Source: Arthrobotrys musiformis
Lineage: Eukaryota > Ascomycota > Orbiliomycetes > Orbiliales > Orbiliaceae
Length of the DNA: 64,000 bases
Assembly: GCA_036971715.1 (NCBI GenBank)
Contig: JAVHJL010000005.1
Location: forward strand, 372,001 to 436,000
Direction of reading: 5' to 3'
The translations under genes and the position numbers were made by a program. This document shows, in pieces, positions 48,574 through 60,131 of this stretch. Each line of letters opens with the position of its first letter. Position 1 is the stretch's first letter. A model generated the notes under the pieces. It had not been told where the DNA came from, searched no databases, and was given only the letters and a program-made list of their open reading frames with translations.

Positions 48574-51217
48574 GGATACATCAAAAGGAAAAGGAGGGGT
48601 GAGGAGGACCCCTCGAACGAACGGTAGTTCGTGGTTCTTTCGTAGTGCGGTGGCGTCAGTCAGTCGTGTGCTGGATAACCTGGTTTAGATAAGTGCTGTC
48701 CTGTTCGGAGTTTTGTGGTCGCTGCCTGGCCTGACCTGGGGGGGTCGGGACTATCTAGTACCGTGCCTCTGTCGTCTATCGGTACGATGGGTCCCCGTTT
48801 ACTTAGGGCTGTCGAATTACTGGCAAGAATCGAAGAGCTCGAGTCGAATTTTCGGAGTAGCGGCTAGAAAGTCTGGAGAAGAATACGAGATGCAATTACG
48901 TAGTATGGTCCGGTTGGAGATCCACTATTTCGAAACCCGGTCCAGAAGCAGCAGCAGCAGCTCGAGTGGATACGGATGTCTTTCCAGTCAGAATCTTCTG
49001 CATGTTCGTTCGGTAACTTTGAGGGATAAAACGAGGAAAAAATGGAGAAAAAAAAGAGAGCGGTCCCGATAGAGGTCCCAGCTTGGTTGGATAAACCCTT
49101 CTTTTTCTGTTTCAATCCTCTTCCTCTTCTTCCTCCGCTCTTCCTTGCTATGGAGGTACTGTACTAGTACTTCTCGTTCGAAGGGCGGCGGGCGGCGTCC
49201 AAGGATCTGGTTTTATTTAGCCACCTCGAATCGGATGGAATGGCGGGCGGCAGCCTCAAAAAGCACCGAGCTATGCCGTTTGGCGCTGCGGTCTGCAACA
49301 TTAAACATAAACATATACCACTCCGACGTTTGCAACTTCAAGAAACGAAGGAAAGAGAATGCGGTGGTGTGCGGTGTGGTGCATAGTGCTCATGTCATGT
49401 AAGTACTTAGGCAAGTATGGTACCAAGTTAGGCCAGATTCATATTCGCCGGCCTTGAGTCCAACATTACGTCTGGGATGCAAGTCACAAGACCCGCAATG
49501 CAATGCAAAACGGCGCTATAACTGCATGTCCATTGCATGTTTCCTGAGAACTTCTCCTTCACTTACAGCATCATCTGGAACATGTTGGTATGTACGTGAG
49601 AGGAATCGGAGAGGAAGAGAGAGACAGAGAGGGGGGAAAGGGACTAGCTCGCTGCAGACAAGACTGTTCTGTTCACACTTTCAGCCCTGCGTCTGCGAGC
49701 CTCATGATGTACCTGTACATGTACGTGTATTTGCTGATCTTATTGCTGACTACTTGAGCATCATGACTGTCCCGTTCGCCAAAAGCTTCCAGATGTCATA
49801 AGCTATGTGTTCTATGGAAATATGCAGGTGGTGGCGGTTGCAACCGCATCAATTGTTTCGGGGATATTATACATATCGTACCCGTACTTACATACAGCTG
49901 TCAAGCTTCCAGCTACTCCTACCCCTGGAATGACATGATATTTATTCTTAAACAAAGTCAAAAATACCTTTATTTGAACCCATGCGCAATTCAAATACAG
50001 CGAGAGGGGTTGGCCAGTTGACTTCTCAGGGCAAGTCCTGCAGAAGTATCTGTTGTAGTTAGCACGTCTAGCCCTGGCCTTGGGATGGTGGTGGGGTTCA
50101 AGGGTTATCGTCGGAATTTGTTATCGTCCGCATATATTATCTATAATCACCCTTTCCAAATCCTGGAATGAAAGAATTCAATATCGAATCGAATCAACAG
50201 CCGCGAGCATCAGCATCAAGCGAATGGCCCTCGCCTGCTCTCGGAATACAATGGCAAATTTGTAATATTTTTAGTCGTGGGCGGAGGGGAATAAAACCCT
50301 TAAGTCTGGATGGGATATATATTATAGTTAGCACCCGGCTTAGCTTGGTATCAACCATCGCTGCAACTGCAGGGCCAAGGTAGGCTTAGTTTCGTGCCCG
50401 CACCACCATGTTCGAGTGAGCAATTCCCGTGAACATTCCTTGAATTTTCGAAAAAAAGGATGCCACCCTAAACCCAATTTTTACAACTGGGAAGCCGGCA
50501 CCCTGGACGACGCTTGCCGGGGAAGTGCGCAACTCTGCCGTGCTCGTACCTTTGCTGTACCTCTGCCAAACTTGGAACCAGTGGCCAAGGGTGTCCGACA
50601 GAAGCGATTCAGCCTCCTCGGTCATTAAACGTCTGACCAAAATTGAAGGCTCAATTGCAAAGGATGAGCGGTTCTCCATCCAATGCTCTGCATGATCTGG
50701 TGCATTTCCCGTTCGGTCTAAATATGGGGCAATTGTCATCAGCAAAAAATTTTTAAAAAAAAGTAGACTATTCAAAATCAGGATCATGTCCTCGAGCTGA
50801 AAGCCTCTTTCCCAGTCTTTACCTTCCATCATGTGTTCTATTGCCAATTCCCTTCTTCTAGTTTCCAAGACAGTAGCTTGATGTCTCCCAAGACAGTAGC
50901 GACGTTTTAGAAACCGAGTTTGCGCACCATCCCCATTAGAAACATATCGTTATCCATCCCGATATCCGATCAATTGGCGAGGAATAGTGGGGCCTGATGC
51001 GACAACCCGCGAGGCTTACCAACTTCTGAACGACTGGGGCATCCCAAACTGTTAAAAAGCGCAAGGCGGTTGGTTGCCTGGTCCGACGTCCTCTTCTTGA
51101 TTCGCACTATTTCCATCGTCCTTCTGTTGGACTTCCTTTCTTGAATATATTCTCCTTCTGTCCTATCTAACTGGCATCCCCCCCCTGGTCTTGTGAGAGC
51201 TTCCACCGCCTTGCAGC
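48574..51217. other. Long intergenic region with little coding evidence
   Basis: About 2.6 kb lies between the 906-residue gene and the permease gene, both transcribed outward. It contains polypurine near 49603-49646 and one weak open frame (50386-50868, listed separately). Much of it resembles the decayed spacer at the start of the window. Confidence 0.45.
50386..50868 (-). CDS. Possible hypothetical protein or gene remnant
   Basis: The minus strand is open for 160 codons. The middle (RRLMTEEAESLLSDTLGHWF) has a more protein-like composition than the neighbouring frames. A 51-nt segment (about 50767-50717) with GT and AG ends could be an intron, and its length is a multiple of three, so the frame survives either way. 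I do not recognise a family, and there is no obvious promoter. It may be a fragment of a longer decayed gene. Confidence 0.25.
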   Translation of the reverse strand: METRRRELAIEHMMEGKDWERGFQLEDMILILNSLLFFKNFLLMTIAPYLDRTGNAPDHAEHWMENRSSFAIEPSILVRRLMTEEAESLLSDTLGHWFQVWQRYSKGTSTAELRTSPASVVQGAGFPVVKIGFRVASFFSKIQGMFTGIAHSNMVVRARN

Positions 51218-53601
51218 ATGACGACGATATACCAGCGGACGTTCATACCGGAGCCGACAGAGGATGACTACATCCCACTACCCACGAGGGCACCGAGCGA
51301 TGCAGCGACAAACCGACAGTTAGCACCGGCGGGACAGGGCGGAGACGAGAAGTCGGTAGACGAGAGCGCTCCGTATCATTATATCATTCCCGAAGGTGAG
51401 TCGGCAATCGCATCCCATTGCTTTGAGTACACTCGAGTACTCGTAGGTCTGCGCACGTGCCCCGGGTTTCATGATAAACTCTGAGGTTGCGGTGCAGAAC
51501 GCTTTAAGTTCGTCATATGCATCTGGACCTCGAGTCCCTTGCATAACGTTATAAAGACGTTATCGCGACTTCTCCACTTGATATAAAACGATCTGGTATA
51601 CTGACGTTATAAAATCGCCGTAGATCGAAAGCTCGGATATGTTTCAACAGCGTTATTAATTGTCAACCGTATTATCGGGTCCGGCATATTCGCGACAGTG
51701 GACCAAATCGTGCGCTCAACCGACAGCACCGGCACGGCACTCTTCTTTTGGATAATTGGTGGTGTTGTGTCGTTATTGTAAGATTCCATGTTTATTGAAC
51801 AAGGATAGAGGCCGGAAACTAACCAAAATTGTGCATCGTAGAGGGTATTCCAACTTTATCAACCCGATCGGAAACTTTGAGATTGGAAGCTTACTAGGGT
51901 TTTTTTTGCCATAGGTTATTTGTATATCTCGAGTTTGGGTTGGCGCTACCTCGCAGCGGAGGAGAAAAGATCTATGTGCGTTGTTTTCCCATATATCTAA
52001 TGCATATTATGCGGAGACATATTGTATGCAAGGTACTGACAGGCTACATGGTGGCTGCAGCTCGAAAGAATAATATCGAAACCAAAATATTTTGCAACGT
52101 AAGGCTGGCCCCTTCTGAAACTTCAATTTATCCATGGAACTAAATTTTGTGTAGATGTCTCTTCGCCTTTCAGTTCGTTACGTCACAAGTCACAGCAGCC
52201 AACGTTGTTCTCTTCACTCAGTACATGTTTCTCGCGTCAAACGGAGATGGCAGGCTGACAGCGCCGCTGTGGTTGAGAGCGGTGACCGGGTTCTGCGTTA
52301 TCACTGGTATATGCTTAATCCACGCTTTCCTCCCACGGCTGGGAATCCATCTGGGCAACTTCCTCGGCAGCTTCAAGGTCATCATTTTAATGATCGTGGT
52401 TTGTGCCGGGTTCGCCGTCCTCGCAAATCCTGACGGAGTGCTGGATAGTGGCGTACCAAGCGGGAACTATAGGCACTTTGATGGAGTGTGGAATGCGACG
52501 ACCGTCGAAACTCCGCCCGAAGTTAGATCTATGATAGCATGTGGAGGGGATGCGAACAATGCTCCGGTGGCTTTAGCCCAAGTCATCTTCGCGTACACAG
52601 GGTGGGAGAATGCAAACTACGTTCTTTCTGAAGTCAAGAACCCGACAAAGACGCTCAAGTGGTCCGCTCCGATCGCAGTATCACTCGTCAGCATTCTCTA
52701 TATCCTAGCGAATATCGCCTATGTGTGTCTTCACCCAAAAAAACCTCCAGACTTAAGAACTTTACTGACCCAGATTCGTAGTTCGCCGCCCTGACAAAGC
52801 AGGACATGATCCAGGGAACAGCCAACGCCGTGGCTGTGACATTCTTCCAAAGGATGAAAGTTGCGGATTCATTTAGCAATATTGCCGTTCCTGTTTTCAT
52901 AGGGCTGTCAGCTTTGGGCAACGTTTTTGCGGCCTCCTTCGCCTTTTCTCGAGGTTTGTTTATCTTCATCTTAATAATACCCCACATTCAATTGCTAATT
53001 GTAATATTCAACGACGCATATAGCGAAACAAGAACTTGCCAAGGAGGGTGTTCTCCCCTGGTCCAAATTCTTCGCAAGCGACTGGCCCCGTCAAGCGCCA
53101 TCTGGTGGCCTCTTTTTGCACTGGATCTTCACATCACTCTGGGTCCTCGCTCTAGGCCGCTCCGAAAGTGGATACACCTTTCTAAACACTTTCGCAACCT
53201 ACAGCAGAACATTAATCAACATATTCCTGGGCGTTGGCCTTCTATATCTACAACATCACCCTAGCTCCACATGGAAGGAGGAGCGTACGAGCTTCCATGT
53301 GAAATGGCCCTTCACATTAGCGTGGACCATCTTCAATTGTTATCTCGCGGTTGCCATGTTTGTGCCGAATTGCGCCATCTCAGGCTTCGGCTTGAATAAC
53401 TACTTTGCGATCCCGGTGACGGGTATATGCGTGCTCATTGGCGGAGCACTGTATTGGGTCGGATTTGCAAAGGTGCTACCGTTGTTTGGGTATGCGGTGG
53501 AAACACAGAGGGAGTACCTGGCCGATGGAAGCCAGGTCGTGCGCTATATTGTAAGGTCGCCCCGGCTGTATGAGTTTAGTGTATATGAAATGCATTCGTA
53601 G
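51218..53601 (+). CDS. Mup1-like amino-acid permease (APC superfamily)
   Basis: Seven exons (51218-51395, 51624-51777, 51915-51975, 52061-52098, 52155-52722, 52782-52953, 53024-53601) give 582 residues. After a hydrophilic cytosolic N-terminus of about 60 residues, the first transmembrane segment carries IVNRIIGSGIFAT, the unwound-helix signature of APC transporters. Then come YLEFGLALPRSGGEK, FAYTGWENANYVLSEVKNP and about ten further membrane segments. These motifs are those of fungal high-affinity methionine permeases (Mup1) and their relatives; the exact substrate cannot be read from sequence. Exon 3 is the least certain: a small exon between 51841 and 51914 cannot be excluded. The downstream neighbour is ILV1, another amino-acid gene, though no coupling is shown. 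Confidence 0.88.
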
Positions 53602-54691
53602 CGGATGCTAACCAACTAAATAGCATATTACACGACATCATCAAACACTATCAAGACCATCCGTCGAAAACTAGATTTAAGGCTTATAGATACCCGCCTA
53701 TAGCTATATGGGCCCTTCGGCCTCTACCACTTTCCTTCACGGCTTCACTTTAAGTTTTAATGTTTAAACGGTTACTTCTTTTTACGGGATCACTCGGAGC
53801 TGGGATTTATGCAACAGGTATTGTTATCATCTAGGCGCAAAGGGAGGGAGTTTCTTATTTTTTTTTCATTTCTGCTTATAACCTAAACCTTTTTTACATT
53901 TGCTTTACTACATCCAGAGTATACCACTTACCCTACACGAAGAGATTGCATTATATTAAAGATTTACAGAAATCTTTCACGCATGTACCATAGATGTCGC
54001 AATTTACTATAGTTAAGCTCAGAGTGTTTAACAAGCACAGTTAACTTACGGACGCTAGAAGACATATATACAACCAAGTTGACTATTTACACAGTGAGCC
54101 TTGAGTCTTATAGAGGTCCTATCTGTCCCGCAAATTATGTCTGCACTTAAGTCTGTATATACGACGCTAAGCCCTCCAAGCGCATGCAATCGATCGATCC
54201 CGTTAGCCTTGAGCCGATATCTCGATCATTGGTAAAATGTGTGTTGCCGGTGTTGCAGCCTCTGAGGCCTTTGTCCAATAGCCACTCTCCAATTTGGCTG
54301 CTGTGTTCCACCTTGATACCCAAGCAGCCTGCAACCGACATCGGGCGCAATCCAGTCGGCTCGTTCGTCTGAATCAGGCCAGCGAGGAATTTAATTTCAA
54401 CCGCCGCTTAGAGACATACGAGATCGAGAGGACTTCCATTCGCTGCTCAAGTTGGCTAGCGCCGTTGTTCGTTCGCATTTTCTATTTGCACCGGCGATTT
54501 AACGGAAAAAAGCGATCTTGGAAAAGAGTCATTGCTGCGCTCCGAGTATACATTAGGCTTCACCATATCAATTGCAGCTTCCTCGAGCACACAGACCCGA
54601 GTACTTAAAGCACCATCACTGCCACCAGATAAGGGCTTGATTGGAAGAGATATCATCAACATCAAACATCAAACATCAAACATCTACAGCA
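53602..54691. other. Intergenic region between permease and ILV1
   Basis: About 1.1 kb contains no convincing frame. Just before the ILV1 start, ATCAAACATC-type repeats at about 54657-54682 probably lie in the 5' leader. Confidence 0.5.
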
Positions 54692-56614
54692 ATGGCTCCA
54701 GCCGAAACATACCCTCGCATCAACGGAATCACAGAGTACGCAGCGACCCCGTCGCCGAACAATGGCTACGCCAAAGCCAAATTCGATATCCCACCAGACT
54801 ACCTCCTTCCCGACGGGAATCCAGACGTAAGCTCCCCGACTGAATTTTCCACCGTTGGCAAGGACACTAATATTAAGCTTTGAATGTCATATAGTACCTC
54901 CGTCTTATCTTAACCTCCCGAGTCTATGAAGTCATCAAGGAAACACCATTGACCCACGCTACAAACCTCAGCTCGCGGTTAAAATGCAAAGTCCTGTTGA
55001 AGCGAGAAGACCTCCAACCTGTGTTCAGCTTCAAGATTCGAGGAGCACACAACAAAATCGCACATTTGTCAGATGAAGAACGGAAGAAGGGTGTAGTGGC
55101 TTGTTCTGCAGGTACGAGAGAAAAGAAAAAGAGACCTAATGTTGCTTTATGACAATTTCTTCAAAGGATTATAAATTCTAATGCTTTATCTGTAATTGAT
55201 AGGAAACCACGCCCAAGGTGTCGCTCTCTCCGCCAAATCCCTTGGCATCCCAGCAACTATAGTAATGCCCATGGGCACACCCGCAATAAAACACATCAAC
55301 GTCGCCCGATTAGGTTCGAAAGTCGTCCTGCACGGCCAGGACTTCGACGCCGCAAAGGAAGAATGCAAGCGTCTAGGGATCGAACAAGGGCTCACCAACA
55401 TCTCCCCCTTCGACGACCCGTATGTTATTGCCGGGCAGGGAACCATCGGTATGGAACTTGTCAGACAGTGTAACCTACGGGAGTTGAAAGCGGTGTTCTG
55501 TTGCATCGGCGGAGGGGGCTTGATCGCCGGTATCAGTGTCTATTTGAAAAGAATTGCACCCCATGTCAAGGTTATCGGCGTCGAGACATACGATGCCAAT
55601 GCGATGTATCAATCGCTGGAAAATGGGGACAGGGTAACCTTAAAGGACGTCGGACTGTTCGCCGACGGTGCGGCAGTAAAACTTGTCGGCGAGGAGACCT
55701 ACAGGTTATGTAGAGAAAACGTGGATGAGGTCCTACAAGTCTCCACGGATGAGATTTGTGCGGCCATAAAGGACGTCTTTGAAGACACCAGAGCCATTGT
55801 GGAGCCAGCAGGAGCACTGGCCCTTGCCGGCCTCAAAAAGTACGTCGAATCCCGGCAGGTCGATGAGACGGACGCCTACACCGCTGTTCTGTCAGGTGCA
55901 AACATGAACTTCGACCGACTGCGCTTCGTCGCCGATCGTGCACAGCTCGGTGAGAGGAAGGAGGCGCTGCTGTCAGTGATTATCCCGGAGAAACCCGGTT
56001 CCTTCCTGACAATGATGGAGTTTGTGCTACCACACACCGTCACGGAGTTCACCTACAGGATGAACCACCAGGACCGAGCACATATATTTATGACCATCCA
56101 GGTTAAAGATAGAGATGTGGACTTGCCGGAGATATTGAAAAATCTGAATGATAATGGAATGGAAGCGGTAGACCTCAGTGATAATGAGTTTGCAAAGACT
56201 CATGCGAGGTTCTTTGTCCCCGGGAAACCCGCAGAGAACGAAAAGCTCTATGCCTTTGGTGAGTACCACATACCCAATATGTTCTTTTCCCGCCTGGATT
56301 TGAAGCCAATACCTTGTCTCGTATACCAGAGCCGGCCGAAGCCAATACCTCCTTCGCACTATACTAACCACTTTTTAAACATAGAATTCCCCGAACGCCC
56401 CGGCGCTCTTGCCAAATTTTTAAGAACGATGAGACCGAGTTACAATATCAGCACGTTCCACTATCGGAATTATGGATCTGATGTGGCACATATCTTAGCT
56501 GGCATTCAAGTACCCGCGGAGGATTCGAATACCTTTAGTACGTTTTTGAAAGAGCTTGGATATCCATTCAAGGAGGAGACGGAAAACCCCGTCTACAAGA
56601 CCTTTTTCTGCTAG
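54692..56614 (+). CDS. ILV1: Threonine dehydratase (threonine deaminase)
   Basis: Four exons (54692-54826, 54895-55111, 55203-56258, 56385-56614) encode 545 residues. The enzyme converts threonine to 2-oxobutanoate and ammonia, the first step of isoleucine synthesis, normally in mitochondria. The PLP lysine lies in SFKIRGA (Lys92), and the phosphate loop is GGGGL (220-224). Two C-terminal ACT-like regulatory regions (about 360-435 and 460-535, the second starting EFPERPGALAKFL) imply allosteric control by isoleucine and valine. The N-terminus lacks a clear Arg-rich presequence, so an upstream exon is possible. The third intron (126 nt) carries a mini-insertion and has no in-frame stop, so its retention would add 42 residues between the ACT regions. 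Confidence 0.95.
56302..56350 (+). repeat. Mini-insertion inside ILV1 intron 3, perfect 13-bp repeats
   Basis: GAAGCCAATACCT at 56302-56314 recurs exactly at 56338-56350. The 23-nt core begins TGTCTCGTATACCAGAGC and ends CGGCC. If the trailing GAAG belongs to the element, as in the copy at 10.47 kb, the duplication is 9 bp (CCAATACCT). Without core and one repeat the intron would be 90 nt. Confidence 0.75.
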
Positions 56615-56882
56615 TGATATCATTTACGTCAAGGGGTTCGATTCTTTTGTCTCCATCTTATAATTTGTCATTTTATGTGTTTATAGAGCGGGGGCGCGAA
56701 AAAGCATTTTTCATGACTTTGGTATTCCATCAACGACTGTGACCTTGAATACATTTATCCCTATTCAAAGGACCAAACCCATGTTATCAGTCCAATTTTA
56801 ATCCCATTATAAAACTTTCCTTAGCCCTGCCCCCAAACTATCTACCAGGTTGGTGGCGATAAACTTCAAAAATTCACAATCG

Positions 56883-59528
56883 TCAGTCCGGATCCGCTGC
56901 ACGCTTGTGAGGCTCCTCCCTTCTCTGTGCTACATTGACCCAGGAATTCTCAGCCTTCTCCTCTTTGACTTTCGCATTCTCATTCTGAGTTTGCTCCCCA
57001 TCCTTCTTGCTCTTCTTTTCCTCCCCTTTTTTATCCTTCCCGCGCTTCTTTTTCTTCTTATCGTTATCCTCTTTCCCCACATCGTCGCTCTCATCATCGC
57101 TTGCGATTGGCGCTGGAACTGTCATCATTTCCTCTAAAGCCTCTCTAATCCCATCACAAGATGAACCGTGGCAACCTCCCCTGCCAGCAACTCCATGTTC
57201 ACCGCCAATTTCCTCCCGACCCTCATAATCCACCTTAACGTAATCACCAATATCGTCATCGTCACCGTCGTTGGCATCTTCAAGCCCCGACCCTACTTCC
57301 ACATCCAAATCTGATTCCGAACTCTCCATAACACGAATGTCGTAAAACATCTCCCGACCGCCCTGGTGCGTTTCAATCGGCTCCGACTCGATATCCTCAC
57401 CTTCATCCTTCACAATATTTTCTTTCCAAAAGACATCACCCACAGCATTAACCACCAACCACAAAAACTCCCTTTGATGTCCCTTATCCCTTAAATCGTA
57501 ACAATCCGTAATCGTGAATACCTCCCTCCGTAACTTTATCATAAACGCATTGTGGGCGCGGATGCAAACCCCATATGTCTCGACTTCAGTGCCACTTTCC
57601 ACCAGGTGCAAACGACGCATCGCAATCATTCTAAATTGACAGCCTACCAACAGGTCGTGCAGGCTCGTCTCAGTGTCATCCTGTGCTGTCTCGCCCAACA
57701 GTATGCACCTGTTTCGCCATCTAGTATGCTGGAGGGGCTCGGTAACACCGCCATCCTCCCGCCGTTTTATGAGCTCAACGAGGTCTAACCACTCTTCAAG
57801 GCCGTACTGCATTGGAAGTACCCCTAAAGTCCCATCGAGTAGACGGTGTCTCTCTTCTGTAGTGGGGATAATTCGGAAAGGGTGCATTGGATCCAACTGT
57901 GGCCATCGTTCGAAAATGTATGGTGAATACGGAATGCGAGCGAAGATATACCCTTTGTTGAATGGTATTGTAGGCTGATCTTGATCCGGTTTTACATCGA
58001 GCCCACGTTCTTGTTGTTCCTTGATTGTTTTCTTGCGTCTCAATTCCTGTAGCTTCTTTTCTACTGAACCGATTGCCTGGGCGAATGATCTGTATTTTAT
58101 TTTCCCGTCAACTTTCGCAGGGACCCTGAATCTTTGGAGATAGGGAAACATATGGCAATAGTGGCGGTAATACGATGGGATAGTACCGAGGAAGTCCGGA
58201 TTTATTAGCGTTGAGCCGGCAATCTCAGAAATCATCGATTCATGCCGAAATCGATGTTGAACGATTTGGACGGCACGATACGTGTAAGCAGTTGCCATCA
58301 TTCCAGGGTAAACTGATTTACGCTTGGACTCTTTGGGTATAATGTCCCGTAAAAATTCCTCTGTGATAGAAACAAGTTGAATATATTAGCGTGCTTGCTT
58401 CAATCAATTGGAGGAAACAATTTTTGGTAGGATAGCAAGGTACTCACCCAACCAATCTAAGTCGACATCGTCGATGTCCCATATTTTCTGCCATGCGCTG
58501 CATCGACGCCTGCACCACCTTCGTGCGAATTCACGGCTGTTGGGGTTCGAATTGACGTATCCAATGATCGGATCCGGCAGATGGTAAAAGGACTGTGGGA
58601 AATGACCATCCAAGTCTAACGGGGAGGGTGGAACGATGTTTTGCCCGTAGGATTCCCAAGTCTGTGGGGCGGACCAGTAACGAACTCTGGGAGCTCGAGT
58701 GGACCCAAAAGCACTGTCGCGATGGCTGGGTGGGTGAAAACCCCCGGGGGTAGGATCTGTAGTACCCGTCTCGTCGGGAACATGTCTCCCAAATCTTTTA
58801 CGCTTGCGGTTCTCGCCATATACCTCATCGTCGCTTTGGCTTACGAAAACCCTTTTTCCTTTCCTCTCGTGATTTATTGTACCGAGCTTGAATCCCGCAT
58901 CATCCTCATCCGTGTCTTCAGCTTCGGGATCTGCTGAGTTTTCGTCTTCGTCGATTTCCATTTTTTCTGGACTTGCAGAATCTCTGGTGGTCTCCGAATC
59001 CATTTCCGTCTTCTCGTCATCTGCGTCGTCGTCCTCGTCGGCTGGAGTTAAGCTTGGACTTGCGCTTGCTTCGTAACCATCAGAAGTGGGTGGTCTCCGA
59101 CCACGGCTTAGTCTCCGACCACGACTTGGACCGGCTTCTTCAACGCCATCAATGTCCATTAGATCTTCTGGATTAACGCTTTCCAATCCCGTACGTGAAT
59201 GTACGGATTTTGATTTCTTTGCGGGTCTTTTCGACTGTTCTCCACCTCCCTCTCCCCGGTTTTGGTCTTCGGGGTTTTCGGTACTAGGATTTGAGGGGGT
59301 GGTAGAAGCTACGCTTTGTCGACGCTGTCGCTTCGCGGTCTTTCTAATGGAAGCGCGAGATTGCGGTTGGTTAGTCTCGCGGTGCGGTTGGTCGATGTTT
59401 TGCGGCGCATCTTCGGGTTCGCCGACTTCCAAGATGGTGTTGAGGTGGTTGGATCTCGATCGGAGACGGTAGCGGGCTTGTGGGAGAAAGTCCCCTCTGG
59501 TCGCTCTCGGTTTCTTCTTTGGGGGCAT
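56883..59528 (-). CDS. Acidic, probably nuclear protein of unknown function
   Basis: Two exons (59528-58448, 58360-56883) give 852 residues; the 87-nt intron has GTGAGT and CACAG ends. I do not recognise the family. The N-terminus is basic (MPPKKKPRATRGDF, with further Lys/Arg patches near 65 and 105) and suggests nuclear import. Residues about 150-230 are strongly Asp/Glu/Ser-rich. The central part (about 310-620) looks globular, with PDPIIGYVNSNPNSREFARR, then WDIDDVDLDWLGEEFLRDII across the splice junction, and later YCHMFPYLQRFRVP. The C-terminus is again acidic, then Lys-rich. A chromatin or nuclear scaffold role is only a guess. It is divergent from the ABHD12-like gene. Confidence 0.8.
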
Positions 59529-60131
59529 TTTATCTTTTGTAGTAGTGGATGTGGTGTAATATACGGCTCGGGGCGTTAGACCCTCCGGCTTAGATATATA
59601 AGGGACGGTGTGATAGTAGCTGGAAGGTATGTTCTTTTCTCAAAGACTCGACGATGTCTGGTATTTATATTCTTCCGTAAACCCCATCTCATCTTTATAT
59701 GGAAATTAACTGCGATCCACCACGATTCTCGCTCTGTCTCAACAATCATTTGCAATATCATGTTTTCAAAACGGTGATCTCAAGAAATCACGGAATATTT
59801 CCGAGACCAACGACAGATATCAAAAGTCTGCGTTGCCATACAAAAATACCACACGGTATTTCCCCATTCGGACGACTCTACCTAAACTTCGACCTTCCTT
59901 GTCGAGCAACGTCGGCTGTCTTAGCTTAGCTTATGCTCTTATGCTCTCTTATCTGATACCAGCAGGTCGGGTTACGAAGGTTTCCAGTTAAAAAGCTTCT
60001 GTAACGCGAACAACATAACGCGGACGGGGGAGCCTTGGCTATGAATTCTGGAGAATAAGAAGTGCCTGTCTGCCCTTTTCCTTTTAAACATCCTTCCTGG
60101 AGCATACAGGCTTAGGGAAGCTACGGCTACA
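59529..60131. promoter_or_regulatory. Divergent promoter region, 852-aa protein / ABHD12-like
   Basis: About 600 bp separates the two start codons. Apart from short TTAGCTTATGCTCTTATGC-type repetition at about 59926-59950 I see no defined element. Confidence 0.4.

Noticed and set aside
50970..51206. Minus-strand frame next to the permease start
   Set aside because: It would begin only 12 bp from the permease start codon in the opposite direction, and its composition is not protein-like.
59380..59400. AGTCTCGCGGTGCGG in the 852-residue gene
   Set aside because: It lies within coding sequence, has no flanking direct repeat, and matches only the short core, so chance is the simpler explanation.
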